This document shows, in pieces, positions 9,732 to 18,197 of a stretch of DNA of 40,248 bases. The DNA comes from Nitrospirota bacterium (GTDB lineage: Bacteria > Nitrospirota > Nitrospiria > Nitrospirales > Nitrospiraceae): the NCBI GenBank assembly GCA_016207025.1, contig JACQQM010000123.1, forward strand, positions 1 to 40,248. Reading direction: 5' to 3'. Both the position numbers and the translations under genes were made by a program. The notes under the pieces were generated by a model. That model was not told where the DNA came from and ran no database searches. It saw only the letters and a list, made by a program, of their open reading frames with translations. Each line of letters begins with the position of its first letter. The first letter of the stretch is position 1.

Positions 9732-10685
9732 ATGCCGCCGGCTCTCTACGTCGCCCGGTTGCTTCCTGATCCGGTCATGGCCGTGATCCGGGAACGGTTC
9801 CGCCTGACCCTTCCGCCCGCAGCCGATCCTCCCAGCCGGAAGACTCTGCTTGAAGGCTTCCGGGAAGCGGAGGCGGCCATCTGCACCCTTACGGAACAAA
9901 TCGACCAGGACGTGCTGATCGCAGCGCCCCGCCTCCGGGTGATTGCCAATTACGCCGTCGGGTACAACAACATTGACGTGGCCGCCGCCCAGGCCAGAGG
10001 GATGGTTGTCACCAATACGCCCGATGTGCTCACCGAGGCGACGGCGGACCTCACATGGGCTCTGTTGCTGGCCGCGGCCCGCCGTATTCCGGATGGCCAC
10101 GAACTGATGCAGCAGGGGGCCTGGAAAGGATGGGAGCCGACCCAGATGCTCGGCGCGGATGTAGCCGGGCAGGTACTCGGCATCATCGGGATGGGCCGGA
10201 TCGGCAGAGCCGTCGCGCGGCGGGCGGCGGGGTTCAACATGCGAGTCCTGTATTATTCCAGAGCTCCGGCCCCCTCCGCTCCAAACGAGCGGTGGCGGCG
10301 GGTGTCCTTTGAGGAGATTCTCGCTCAATCGGATTTCCTCAGCCTGCACGTACCGTTGACTCCTGACACGCACCATCTGATTGGGGCAAAGGAACTCCGG
10401 CGCATGCGCCCCACTGCGTTCCTGATCAATACTTCCCGGGGGCCGGTGGTGGATGAAGCGGCGCTCGTGGACGCCCTCCGGGAAGGCCGGCTTGCCGGAG
10501 CCGGGCTGGATGTGTACGAGCAGGAGCCCCATATGCATCCCGGCCTCCGATCACTCCCGCACGTGGTCACCCTGCCCCACCTGGGTTCGGCGACGCGGAA
10601 CACCCGGACCCGAATGGGCCTGATGTGTATCGAGAATATCGTGGCCGTCCTGGAAGGGCGCCCGGCTCCGAATCGGGTGGGATGA
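9732..10685 (+). CDS. NAD(P)-dependent D-2-hydroxyacid dehydrogenase (glyoxylate/hydroxypyruvate reductase type)
   Basis: This is a 317-residue enzyme. The frame extends further upstream (ATG at 9690, TTG at 9663), but the family N-terminus (strand then LPDPVM) starts just after the ATG at 9732. No strong ribosome site decides it. The Rossmann motif GMGRIG is at 153-158. The catalytic triad is Arg236 (INTSRGPVVDE), Glu265 (DVYEQEP) and His283 (LPHLGS). The VGYNNIDV stretch near 76-83 is typical of glyoxylate/hydroxypyruvate reductases. It probably reduces a small 2-oxoacid with NAD(P)H; the exact substrate cannot be read from sequence. It is a lone plus-strand gene between minus-strand neighbours. 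Confidence 0.85.
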   Translation: MPPALYVARLLPDPVMAVIRERFRLTLPPAADPPSRKTLLEGFREAEAAICTLTEQIDQDVLIAAPRLRVIANYAVGYNNIDVAAAQARGMVVTNTPDVLTEATADLTWALLLAAARRIPDGHELMQQGAWKGWEPTQMLGADVAGQVLGIIGMGRIGRAVARRAAGFNMRVLYYSRAPAPSAPNERWRRVSFEEILAQSDFLSLHVPLTPDTHHLIGAKELRRMRPTAFLINTSRGPVVDEAALVDALREGRLAGAGLDVYEQEPHMHPGLRSLPHVVTLPHLGSATRNTRTRMGLMCIENIVAVLEGRPAPNRVG

Positions 10686-10730
10686 CCGTTTGTGGTGGAA
10701 AACGTGACCGGAGGAGTTGCAGATCAGTGG

Positions 10731-12473
10731 CTAGGACACCAGCTTGAGATCCTTGGTACGATTGATCCGCTGGAGCCGTCTGGGCACATCCAGGAAGGTC
10801 GGAATTGACGAGAACATCTCCAACGCGCGGTCAAACTGGCCTTCGGCTTCATACAGCACGCCCAGCTCGTATCGCACCGAAGCAGCCGTATCTCCTACAC
10901 AGCGGGGATCAGCCAGCGATTTTTCCAAGTACGCGATCGCCGGCCCATTCATGCCCCGTTCTTTCAAACAGGCGGCGAGCATGCGGCAGGAATCCATGAA
11001 CCATTCCGCTCCGTTGACCGCCAGTTGAAACTCCTCGATCGCTTCCTCCGGCAGGCCCATGTTCTTGTAGGCAAGGCCAAGTTCGTAATGCGCCCCATAC
11101 TCCGTGTCGGACGGGGGCCCCTGTCTCTCTGGAACCTCGGCGCGCGGGGCTTCACGGGAAGGTGCAGCGGCCTCCAATGCGGGAGCGGCTTGACCAACCG
11201 CAATGGCTGGGGCTTCCGAAGGCTGAGATTCAGGCTCGCGCGGCGGTGGTTCAGGCTTTGCCGGAGCCGCAACATCCTGGTGAACAGGAAGAGGCTCAGC
11301 GACTGGCGCCGCAGGGGTCGCGGAGTCCTGGTGCACCGGAACCGGTTCGAATACTGACGCCAACTGATCGATGACGGGGCTGGTGGGCGCCACCTCTTTA
11401 ATCCGGTCAAACAGCTCGGCTGGCAGCGTCTGCTGTTCCGGATCAGGGTGCTCGACCAGCAGTTTAATCGCCTTCCCGTAGTGGACGGCGGCGGCCTGTA
11501 CGTCCCCCTTATCTTCGAACACACGGCCGAGCAACTCGATCAATCCCACACAGTCGGGGTCAACGGCCAGATACTCGCGAATCATGGACTCCGCGAGCAT
11601 GGAATCGTGGGCGCGCATGGCCGCCTCGGCCAGAAACCGGTATTCGGTCCTGGCCACCGCCATGTCACCCCGCCTGAGGTGCAGCATGGCCAGAAGGCGG
11701 CACACCTCGGGATCTCCCGGTTCTCGATCGAGCAGTTCCAGCAAGAGCGATTCCGCCTCGGCATACAGCCCGTCGTTGATCTGCTTGCCAGCCTTCTCCA
11801 GATAGCCTTGGCGTCGTGGTTCCGGCTGTTCTTTTCGCGTCTCGGCTGCCGGTGACGACGCCGGCGGCGGGGGCTGCTTGGCTTCTGGGGAAACCCCGGC
11901 ATGCGGTTGCGCGGCAGCTTGTTGGGGACGCTTCTGCGCTGAGGAATGCTCGACGGGCTGGGGTGACGCGTCCACGATGTCAACCGGCACACTCTCTTGA
12001 TGGCACAACTCTGTGAACTGTTGTTTGAGTTCCTGATTGGACGGGTCCAGCTTCACCATCTTGCGATACACTTCGATGGCTTCCCGTCTTCGACTTTCTT
12101 TTAGAAGGAGTTTGGCCAGGGTAAGATACTCGGCGACGGCGTTCGTGATCAGGCCGCGTTCCGCGTTGAGGTCTCCAATCAGCAGATAGACTTTATAGCT
12201 GGACGGATTGAGCTTGAGGATTTTCTTGTAGATCGCGATCGCCTTGACCGCCGCCCCACTGGCCCGGAATGCGGCACCGGCCTGGAGATAGGCTTCAATC
12301 GCGTCGGCCGTCGCGTTACGTTTGAGGTGGAGATCGCCGATGGTATTGAAGATGGTGCTGTCGGCGGGCGTTCCGGTCACCAGCTTCGTCCATTCGGCGA
12401 TGGCCTTCTCGTATTGGCCGCGCGACGCAAAGAGCTGGGCTTTGGCCAAAACAGCGTTCTTGTCGGCGCTCAA
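10731..12473 (-). CDS. TPR-repeat protein
   Basis: This is a 580-residue protein. A TTG at 12473 is chosen as start because GGAGG lies 8 nt upstream; an upstream in-frame TTG has no ribosome site. TPR helices fill about 10-160 (for example GQYEKAIAEWTKL and AVKAIAIYKKILKLNPSSYKVYLLIGDL), 220-350, and 455-570 (YELGLAYKNMGLPEEAIEEFQLA). Two Pro/Ala/Glu-rich linkers separate the blocks, and one repeats a PVPVHQD/PLPVHQD phrase. There is no signal peptide or catalytic motif, so it is probably a cytoplasmic scaffold. Similar helical-repeat proteins occur with gliding, pilus or secretion systems, but the neighbours here give no such link. Confidence 0.85.
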   Translation of the reverse strand: MSADKNAVLAKAQLFASRGQYEKAIAEWTKLVTGTPADSTIFNTIGDLHLKRNATADAIEAYLQAGAAFRASGAAVKAIAIYKKILKLNPSSYKVYLLIGDLNAERGLITNAVAEYLTLAKLLLKESRRREAIEVYRKMVKLDPSNQELKQQFTELCHQESVPVDIVDASPQPVEHSSAQKRPQQAAAQPHAGVSPEAKQPPPPASSPAAETRKEQPEPRRQGYLEKAGKQINDGLYAEAESLLLELLDREPGDPEVCRLLAMLHLRRGDMAVARTEYRFLAEAAMRAHDSMLAESMIREYLAVDPDCVGLIELLGRVFEDKGDVQAAAVHYGKAIKLLVEHPDPEQQTLPAELFDRIKEVAPTSPVIDQLASVFEPVPVHQDSATPAAPVAEPLPVHQDVAAPAKPEPPPREPESQPSEAPAIAVGQAAPALEAAAPSREAPRAEVPERQGPPSDTEYGAHYELGLAYKNMGLPEEAIEEFQLAVNGAEWFMDSCRMLAACLKERGMNGPAIAYLEKSLADPRCVGDTAASVRYELGVLYEAEGQFDRALEMFSSIPTFLDVPRRLQRINRTKDLKLVS

Positions 12474-12497
12474 TGATGCAACCTCCAAGATGGCCAA

Positions 12498-12526
12498 AAA
12501 CTATCAGTTTAACGGAGTGCTGTCAA
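12498..12526 (-). promoter_or_regulatory. promoter of the TPR-protein gene
   Basis: Minus-strand perfect TTGACA (12521-12526), 17-bp spacer, weak TAGTTT (12498-12503). The predicted transcript would start near 12491, about 18 nt before the TTG start codon, just enough to include its GGAGG. Confidence 0.45.
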
Positions 12527-12597
12527 GAAATCGGGCCCGAGAAACAACTCACGTTAGAGCCGGCCTGACCGTACGGCGGGCATAAGAAAATGAGTGG

Positions 12598-12635
12598 AAA
12601 AAGAAGGGGTCCGCCGAGTCATCTCGGCGGACCCC
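12598..12635 (-). terminator. intrinsic terminator of the cold-shock gene
   Basis: A perfect 13-bp GC-rich stem (12606-12618 with 12623-12635, 4-nt loop) is followed on the minus strand by TTCTTTTT. It lies 22 nt past the stop codon of the cold-shock gene. This is the strongest terminator in the window. Confidence 0.93.
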
Positions 12636-12657
12636 TCTCAGGTTGCACAAACGGATT

Positions 12658-12864
12658 TTACGCCATCTTCATCACGTTGGCTGCCTGTGGTCCCTTGGCC
12701 CCTTGCACGATGTCGAACTCGACGTTCTCACCCTCTTTAAGAGTTTTGAAGCCTTCACCCTGGAGAGCAGAGTAATGGACGAAGACATCCTCCCCGCTCT
12801 CAAGCCGGATGAACCCGAATCCCTTCCTGTCGTTGAACCACTTCACTGTGCCCTTGCTTCTCAC
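12658..12864 (-). CDS. cold-shock domain protein (CspA family)
   Basis: A 68-residue single cold-shock domain with RNP1 KGFGFI and RNP2 VFVHYS, the usual length for the family. GTG at 12864 is the start: AGGAGG lies about 6 nt upstream and the family N-terminus (RSKGTVKWF) follows at once. Longer frames add nothing conserved. These proteins bind single-stranded RNA/DNA and act as RNA chaperones or antiterminators. The gene is monocistronic, with a strong terminator after it and a long leader before it (promoter 13039-13066) that holds a terminator-like hairpin at 12951-12985. Confidence 0.97.
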   Translation of the reverse strand: MRSKGTVKWFNDRKGFGFIRLESGEDVFVHYSALQGEGFKTLKEGENVEFDIVQGAKGPQAANVMKMA

Positions 12865-12950
12865 ACGGCCCTCCTTTCCTGAACAGCCGCTCGACCTAGT
12901 ACCGTCCAAGCAGCCAGACCATCGGTAAACCCTGTCAACCGCCGGTCCCG

Positions 12951-12985
12951 CAAAAAAATACCGCAGAAGGAAAGACCTCCTGCGG
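12951..12985 (-). terminator. terminator-like hairpin inside the cold-shock gene leader (candidate attenuator)
   Basis: On the minus strand CCGCAGGAGG (12976-12985) pairs with CCTTCTGCGG (12961-12970) across a 5-nt loop, one G-U pair included. It is followed by TA and seven Ts (12952-12958). It lies about 50 nt after the predicted start of transcription and about 90 nt before the GTG codon of the cold-shock gene. It is thus positioned to stop transcription of the gene it precedes. Confidence 0.75.
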
Positions 12986-13038
12986 CACTCAGAAACGGGT
13001 AAGATCGCGCATGTTGATCCCGAGAAATCGGGGCAAGC

Positions 13039-13066
13039 ATTTAACACAGGGGGTCAGGCTTGTCAA
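13039..13066 (-). promoter_or_regulatory. cold-shock gene promoter
   Basis: Minus-strand perfect TTGACA (13061-13066), 16-bp spacer, TTAAAT (13039-13044). The start would be near 13032, giving a leader of about 165 nt, similar in scale to the long leaders of cspA-type genes. A second TTGACA at 12933-12938 lacks a convincing -10 box. Confidence 0.6.
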
Positions 13067-13121
13067 GAAATTCTTTCGTCGGTTCGGCGATCCGGCAGGC
13101 CAGCTTCTCTTCAAACTTTTT

Positions 13122-13150
13122 TTGACGCGTGCACGCGCAAGGTTTACAAG
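13122..13150 (+). promoter_or_regulatory. lptF promoter
   Basis: TTGACG (13122-13127), 17-bp spacer, TACAAG (13145-13150). It would start transcription near 13157, about 47 nt before the TTG start codon of lptF, and is divergent from the cold-shock promoter. Confidence 0.5.
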
Positions 13151-13203
13151 TCATTGAAAATCAAGTATGTTATGTATTCCGGCGGTGCCCGGGAGAGGTG
13201 AGC

Positions 13204-14289
13204 TTGCGTAAAATTCTTGACCGCTACATTTTCGCTGAACTTCTCCCCCCGTTCTATATCAGCCTCGTGGCGCTCTGTTTCGTGATGCTGACAAAAGAGT
13301 TGCTCCGCCTTGTAGAACTCCTCGTCTCCAAGGGGGTCGGGTTCCTCGCCGTGCTCAAGGTGTTTCTCCATCTCCTGCCCTCTTTTTTGGTCTTGACCCT
13401 CCCGATCGCCGGCATCATCGCCTCCATCACCGCGTTCAGCCGACTGTCCTATGACAAGGAACTGGTCGCGATGCGGGCGGCCGGCCTCAGCCTCCTTCGT
13501 CTTTCCCGACCGGTGTTCGTGTTTTCCTGTCTGGTCTTCGGCCTGACCTTGGTCCTTTCCCAGTGGGGCCAGCCCTGGACCAGCGTCTCCCTGAAAAAGC
13601 TGGCGCTGAACCTTCTGCGTGACCAACTGACGCTCGCCCTGGATAAAGGCGTGTTCAACCAGCCGGTGCCGAAGATGGTGATGTACGTCTCGGACAGCCA
13701 GGGCGAAGAACATGCCAGGGGCATCTTCATCTCTGATGAGCGCAATCCCGCCGAAGCGCGCATTATCGTGGCCAGCAACTACGCGGTCTTGAGCGACCCT
13801 GGCAGTAACCAAGTCGGCCTTCGCCTGCTCAATGGGACGATTCACAGCCGGCCGCATGAGACTGACCAATACCATCAAGTCTCCTTTTCCTCCTACGACC
13901 TGAAGCTGAGCCTTGACCAGAGCCTCTATGCGTCGACCGAGGAGCGCCACTCCCGAGAGTCAGTGCTCGAACAACTCGATCGAACCCAGTGGCAAGACGC
14001 AGGGGCGCTGCGTCGGCTCATGGAATACTACAAAGACCTGGCGTTCCCGACCGCCTCACTGATTTTCGGCCTGTTGGGGGTGCCTGTGGGCATCGTGTCC
14101 AAACGGTCGGGGCGCGTGGGTGGATTCGCCGTGGGGGTCATGATCGTGATCACCTACTACGTGATGAACGTCCTCTGTGAATTTTTTGTGACGACTCTGG
14201 TGATTCCCCCCTTCGCGGGCGCCTGGCTGCCCAACGCTTCCTTTCTCGCGATCGCAGTCGGCCTGTTCTATCGCGTCAGCCGGCAATAA
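13204..14289 (+). CDS. lptF: LPS export permease LptF
   Basis: A 361-residue integral membrane protein. TTG at 13204 is preferred because GGGAGAGG at 13191-13198 lies 5 nt upstream and the family N-terminus (RKILDRYIFAELLPPF) follows directly. The nearby GTG at 13198 overlaps the ribosome site. There are three N-terminal transmembrane segments, a periplasmic beta-jellyroll domain (about 130-260), and three C-terminal segments, the YjgP/YjgQ family plan. With LptG and the LptB ATPase it extracts LPS from the inner membrane. lptG follows 4 nt later. Assigning F here and G to the second gene follows gene order and is not decisive. Confidence 0.9.
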   Translation: MRKILDRYIFAELLPPFYISLVALCFVMLTKELLRLVELLVSKGVGFLAVLKVFLHLLPSFLVLTLPIAGIIASITAFSRLSYDKELVAMRAAGLSLLRLSRPVFVFSCLVFGLTLVLSQWGQPWTSVSLKKLALNLLRDQLTLALDKGVFNQPVPKMVMYVSDSQGEEHARGIFISDERNPAEARIIVASNYAVLSDPGSNQVGLRLLNGTIHSRPHETDQYHQVSFSSYDLKLSLDQSLYASTEERHSRESVLEQLDRTQWQDAGALRRLMEYYKDLAFPTASLIFGLLGVPVGIVSKRSGRVGGFAVGVMIVITYYVMNVLCEFFVTTLVIPPFAGAWLPNASFLAIAVGLFYRVSRQ

Positions 14290-14293
14290 ACGA

Positions 14294-15385
14294 ATGACGA
14301 TCCTGTTCCGCTATATCCTGCGCGAATACATGAAGGTCTTTGCCATGTGCTTCGCCGGCCTGATGACGGTCTACCTCGTCGTGGATTTTTTTGAAAAGGT
14401 GCGCAAGTTCATTCGATACGACGCCGACTTCGCGACCATTGCGGGGTATTTTCTTCTGAGAACCCCCGTCATCTCGTTCCAGATTGCTCCGCTGGCACTA
14501 TTAATGGCCACCCTCCTGACGCTCGGCATGTTCTCGAAAAATCATGAGATCACGGCGATGCGGAGCTGCGGGATCAGTCTGTACCGGATTACTTCACCCT
14601 TCCTGTGTTTCTCGCTGGCGGTCGCCCTGGTGCTGTTCGTCTTCAGCGCGGTCATTATCCCGCTGTCCACAACCCAGGCCGAGTACGTGAAGACCGCGAT
14701 CATCGAAAAAAAGAGCAGTCCCCCCACGTTCAAGGACGATCGCGCTTGGATCCAAATCGGGAATCAGACCCTCATGAATTTTGAGGCCGCGGACCCCGAT
14801 GGCACGACGCTGCAGGGTGTCAGTCTCTATCAGCTCGATGCTGATTTCAGACTGGCTCAGGTCACGGAAGCCAGGGAGGTGCGTTACACCGACCGAGGGT
14901 GGGTGCTGCACACAGGCGTTCGCCGGAGCTTGCTGCCAGACGGCAGCCTGCTCACGGACACGTTTGACAGCAGGCCGATCCAGATGTCCCAGACTCCTGA
15001 GGATTTCCATACCTGGCTGTCGGTGGAATCAGAGGAGATGACGCTGATGGACATTCGCGCGTATGTCGAGCGTCTACGCAGGGATGGATACAACTTCATC
15101 CGGTATTTGACCGACTATCACGGGCGCATGGCGTTCCCGTTCGTGAGCGTGGTGATGGTCATCGTCGGCATTGCGATCAGCCTCAGACGGAGCGGAGTCC
15201 GGGGCAGAGGCATGGCCATCGGAATCGGCCAGGCCCTCGTGATCGGATTTCTTTACTGGACGGTCCACTCGGTGGGGATCGCGCTGGGGCACAGCGGCGT
15301 CTTGACGCCGCTGTTGGCGGGATGGATTGCCAACCTCTTGTTTCTCTCCTTCGGCTTCTATTTACTGCTGTCGGTCAGGCACTAG
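14294..15385 (+). CDS. lptG: LPS export permease LptG
   Basis: A 363-residue YjgP/YjgQ family protein, the partner of the preceding gene. It starts TILFRYILREYMKVF. Transmembrane segments lie around 13-31, 60-80 and 100-125, a periplasmic domain at about 130-265, and three more segments at the C-terminus (FVSVVMVIVGIAISL, ALVIGFLYWTVHSVGIAL, GWIANLLFLSFGFYLLL). It starts 4 nt after the lptF stop, so the pair is translationally linked. lptB, lptC and lptA are not in the window. Confidence 0.92.
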   Translation: MTILFRYILREYMKVFAMCFAGLMTVYLVVDFFEKVRKFIRYDADFATIAGYFLLRTPVISFQIAPLALLMATLLTLGMFSKNHEITAMRSCGISLYRITSPFLCFSLAVALVLFVFSAVIIPLSTTQAEYVKTAIIEKKSSPPTFKDDRAWIQIGNQTLMNFEAADPDGTTLQGVSLYQLDADFRLAQVTEAREVRYTDRGWVLHTGVRRSLLPDGSLLTDTFDSRPIQMSQTPEDFHTWLSVESEEMTLMDIRAYVERLRRDGYNFIRYLTDYHGRMAFPFVSVVMVIVGIAISLRRSGVRGRGMAIGIGQALVIGFLYWTVHSVGIALGHSGVLTPLLAGWIANLLFLSFGFYLLLSVRH

Positions 15386-15428
15386 AAGCGGCCCTCTCAC
15401 CTATTGACTCGATTCACGTCGAGCGAAG

Positions 15429-15457
15429 TTGACTGTGTGGAGGGCTTCGGGTACAAA
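15429..15457 (+). promoter_or_regulatory. fabF promoter
   Basis: TTGACT (15429-15434), 17-bp spacer, TACAAA (15452-15457) in the 110-bp gap between lptG and fabF. The start would be near 15464, about 32 nt before fabF. It suggests fabF-acp-lpxD can be expressed apart from lptFG. Confidence 0.55.
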
Positions 15458-15495
15458 AGGTCATCAGTGGGGCACGGCGAAGGGCGAGTGAAAGA

Positions 15496-16749
15496 ATGAA
15501 GACACGGGTGGTCGTGACGGGTCTCGGCGTCGTCTCCCCGATCGGCATCGGGGTGGGGCAGTTTTGGAAAGCGGCGTTGCAGGGGCGCTCCGGCATTACC
15601 GCCATCCGGCCATTCGCTGGCTTTCCGCTGGAGGCGTATCGGTCTCGAGTAGCCGGTCAAGTGCTGGATTTCGATCCCGCCCACCATTTGGAATCAACGC
15701 AGGCTGAGCGTGTCGACCGGTACGCACAGTTTGCCCTGGTGGCGGCGAAAGAGGCGGTGGCGGACTCGGGCCTGCGCATCGAGCGAGAGTCCCCGCATCG
15801 AATCGGCGTGATCGTGGGCGCCGGCATGGGCGGGATGGTCATGGGCGAGCGAGAAATCACGCAGCTCTACCGGAATCAGAAGCCGAATCGCGTCCATCCG
15901 AACTTCATTCCCATGATCACGCTGAATTCCGCGTCCGGCATTGTGGCCATGGCGCACGGAGCCAAGGGGCCCAACCTGACCATCTCCACCGCCTGCTCGT
16001 CAAGCGCCCATGCCATCGGCCAGGCGCTCACCTGCATTCGATCCGGGCAGGCGGACTCGGTCATCGTAGTCGGGGCGGATGCCAGCATCACGCCATTGGT
16101 GTTTGCGGGATTCTGCTCGTTACGGGTGCTGTCCACCGGGTTTCATGACGCGCCGGCTCGCGCCTCGCGGCCCTTCGACCGCGCACGCGACGGGTTCGTG
16201 ATGGGAGAAGGGGCGGCCGCGCTGATCCTGGAGTCCCTGCCCCATGCCCGGAAACGAAAAGCCCGGATCTACGCCGAAGTCGCCGGCTATGCCGGGACGA
16301 GCGAAGCGCACCACATGGTGATCCCCCGCGAAGACGGCATTGAAGTGGCGGCAACGATGTCGCTGGCACTTGCGGACGCGGAGGTTGCTCCCGCGCAGGT
16401 GGATTACATCAACGCCCACGCCACCTCGACCCAGATCGGCGACACCGTCGAGGTCAAGGCGATCCGGCACGTGTTCAAAGCTCGAGCGGAGCGGATCCTG
16501 GTGAACGCCACGAAATCCATGATCGGCCACACGCTGGGGGCAGCCGGAGCGATGGGCGCCATCGCCTGCTCCCTGGCGCTTGAAACCGGGCAGGTTCATC
16601 CGACCGTCAATTACGACGATCCCGATCCGGCCTGTGCGCTCGCAGGCATTTCACGCGAGGTGCAGGAACGGCCCCTGAAAGTCGCCTTGCTGAACGCGTT
16701 TGGCTTCGGCAGCAACAATGCGGCAGTCGTGTTTAAGAAGTACCGATAG
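15496..16749 (+). CDS. fabF: beta-ketoacyl-ACP synthase II
   Basis: The 417-residue protein has the full family length. The thiolase-fold active site is complete: Cys167 in STACSSS, His309 in NAHATST, Lys341 and His346 in KSMIGHTLGAAG. The C-terminus has the family NAFGFGSNN. It condenses malonyl-ACP with acyl-ACP in fatty-acid elongation. The next gene is an acyl carrier protein and the one after it lpxD, so the pair may supply the hydroxyacyl chain for lipid A. No chain-length factor or other FAS genes are near, and a second housekeeping fabF elsewhere cannot be excluded. Confidence 0.95.
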   Translation: MKTRVVVTGLGVVSPIGIGVGQFWKAALQGRSGITAIRPFAGFPLEAYRSRVAGQVLDFDPAHHLESTQAERVDRYAQFALVAAKEAVADSGLRIERESPHRIGVIVGAGMGGMVMGEREITQLYRNQKPNRVHPNFIPMITLNSASGIVAMAHGAKGPNLTISTACSSSAHAIGQALTCIRSGQADSVIVVGADASITPLVFAGFCSLRVLSTGFHDAPARASRPFDRARDGFVMGEGAAALILESLPHARKRKARIYAEVAGYAGTSEAHHMVIPREDGIEVAATMSLALADAEVAPAQVDYINAHATSTQIGDTVEVKAIRHVFKARAERILVNATKSMIGHTLGAAGAMGAIACSLALETGQVHPTVNYDDPDPACALAGISREVQERPLKVALLNAFGFGSNNAAVVFKKYR

Positions 16750-16798
16750 CCGCTTCCCGGTGAGAACAGGCCTGTGAGGCTTCGAGAAAGGATTCTGC

Positions 16799-17107
16799 AT
16801 GGCTCCTGATGCCGCAATCGCCGACCGGATTCGCACCGCGCTCGCGCACTACCTGAAGCGGGACGCCAGCACGATCCAGCCCCATCATGCTTTGCGGGAG
16901 GATCTCGGCCTGGATTCCATGGCGACGATCGAGCTGCTCTTCCGAATCGAAGAAGCGTTCGATTTTCAAATTCCGGACGAAGACCTCCAGAAGCTCGCCA
17001 CCGTCGCCGACGTCATCGCCTATGTGGAAGGCAGGCTCAAGCCGTCCCCTCCGACACGAGCCGCCAAGCGGACCACCAAACGCCTCCCCGTAAAGAAAAA
17101 AGGATAG
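16799..17107 (+). CDS. acyl carrier protein with a basic C-terminal tail
   Basis: A 102-residue protein. AAGGA lies 6 nt before the ATG. The four-helix carrier fold is clear, with phosphopantetheine site Ser40 in GLDSMATIELLFRIEEAF and an acidic helix II. The domain ends near residue 80 (VADVIAYVEGRL). About 20 further residues are Lys/Arg/Pro/Thr-rich (AAKRTTKRLPVKKKG), which is odd because ACPs are usually about 78 residues and acidic throughout. Together with its place between fabF and lpxD, this suggests a dedicated carrier for envelope lipids rather than, or besides, the housekeeping AcpP. Confidence 0.9.
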   Translation: MAPDAAIADRIRTALAHYLKRDASTIQPHHALREDLGLDSMATIELLFRIEEAFDFQIPDEDLQKLATVADVIAYVEGRLKPSPPTRAAKRTTKRLPVKKKG

Positions 17108-17114
17108 CCTCGGA

Positions 17115-18197
17115 ATGCCCCACCAGAACGACCGGCGTCGCATCCGACTGGACGAGATCAGCACGCTCATCGGCGGGCAGATCCACGGCGCCGCCGATAC
17201 GGTCGTGACCGGCGTATCCAGCCTGGCGGAGGCTGGTCCCCGCGATCTGACATTCGTGGCGGCTGACCGCTTTGCCAAGACTGCGTTCGAATCCAAGGCG
17301 GCCGCCTTCGTGGTTGGGCGGCCGATTACGGACCTCAAACGCCCCCAGATCGTCGTCTCCAACCCGGTCTACGGCTTTGCGCGTGTGGCGCAACAGTTCT
17401 TTACTGTTCCGTACAGGCCACGCGGAATCGCGGATCAAGTCATCAGGGGGACCAACGTGCAGATCGGCCCTGAGGCGTCCATTTGGCCGTTCGTCACCCT
17501 GGGGGACCGGGTACGGATCGGGGCCCGAGTGACGCTCTACCCCGGCGTATTCATCGGAGACGACTCGACCGTGGGGGATGAGTCAATCCTCTATCCCAAC
17601 GTCACCATACGGGAAGGGTGCTTCATCGGAAGCCGAGTCATCATCCACAGCGGCACCGTCGTTGGGAGTGATGGCTTTGGGTATGTCCAGCATGAAGGCC
17701 GCCACCACAAAATCCCTCAACTCGGAACGGTGACCATTGAAGACGATGTGGAGCTGGGGGCAAACGTGACGGTGGACCGGGCGACCTTCGGTCGGACGCT
17801 CATCAAGCGCGGGACCAAAGTGGACAACCTGGTCCAGATCGCGCATAACGTCTCGATCGGTGAGGACAGCATTCTGGTGGCGCAGGTCGGGATCGCCGGC
17901 AGTACCACGCTGGGGCATCACGTGGTGGTCGGTGGACAGGCCGGCTTGGCGGATCACCTTGAAATCGGTGACCGCGTGATGATCGCGGCGCGCTCAGGAG
18001 TGAACCGCAGTCTGGCAGGGGATCAGATCGTGTCGGGAGCTCCGGTGATGCCGCATGAGACGTGGGTCAAAGCCCAGGCCGTCATCCCTCGCTTACCGGC
18101 GCTGCGCCAGCAATTGCGCGAGCTGGAGCAACGGGTCCGGTCCTTGGAAGCGAACCGGCCCGCAAGGAAAAAGGCAAAAGGTAAAAGTAAAAAGTAG
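17115..18197 (+). CDS. lpxD: UDP-3-O-acylglucosamine N-acyltransferase LpxD
   Basis: A 360-residue protein. The N-terminal uridine-binding domain spans about 10-105, followed by a left-handed beta-helix of hexapeptide repeats (110-315). DGFGY is at 186-190 and the catalytic His244 lies in NLVQIAHNV. It adds the second hydroxyacyl chain from acyl-ACP during lipid A synthesis. The C-terminal helix (RQQLRELEQRVRSLEA) is normal for trimeric LpxD. The last residues (KKAKGKSKK) and the TAG stop are encoded by the left arm of a heptamer element, so this tail is repeat-derived. The start lies 7 nt after the ACP stop. Confidence 0.95.
   Translation: MPHQNDRRRIRLDEISTLIGGQIHGAADTVVTGVSSLAEAGPRDLTFVAADRFAKTAFESKAAAFVVGRPITDLKRPQIVVSNPVYGFARVAQQFFTVPYRPRGIADQVIRGTNVQIGPEASIWPFVTLGDRVRIGARVTLYPGVFIGDDSTVGDESILYPNVTIREGCFIGSRVIIHSGTVVGSDGFGYVQHEGRHHKIPQLGTVTIEDDVELGANVTVDRATFGRTLIKRGTKVDNLVQIAHNVSIGEDSILVAQVGIAGSTTLGHHVVVGGQAGLADHLEIGDRVMIAARSGVNRSLAGDQIVSGAPVMPHETWVKAQAVIPRLPALRQQLRELEQRVRSLEANRPARKKAKGKSKK

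Noticed and set aside
12933-12938. Second cold-shock promoter based on TTGACA
   Set aside because: No acceptable -10 box occurs 16-18 bp downstream.
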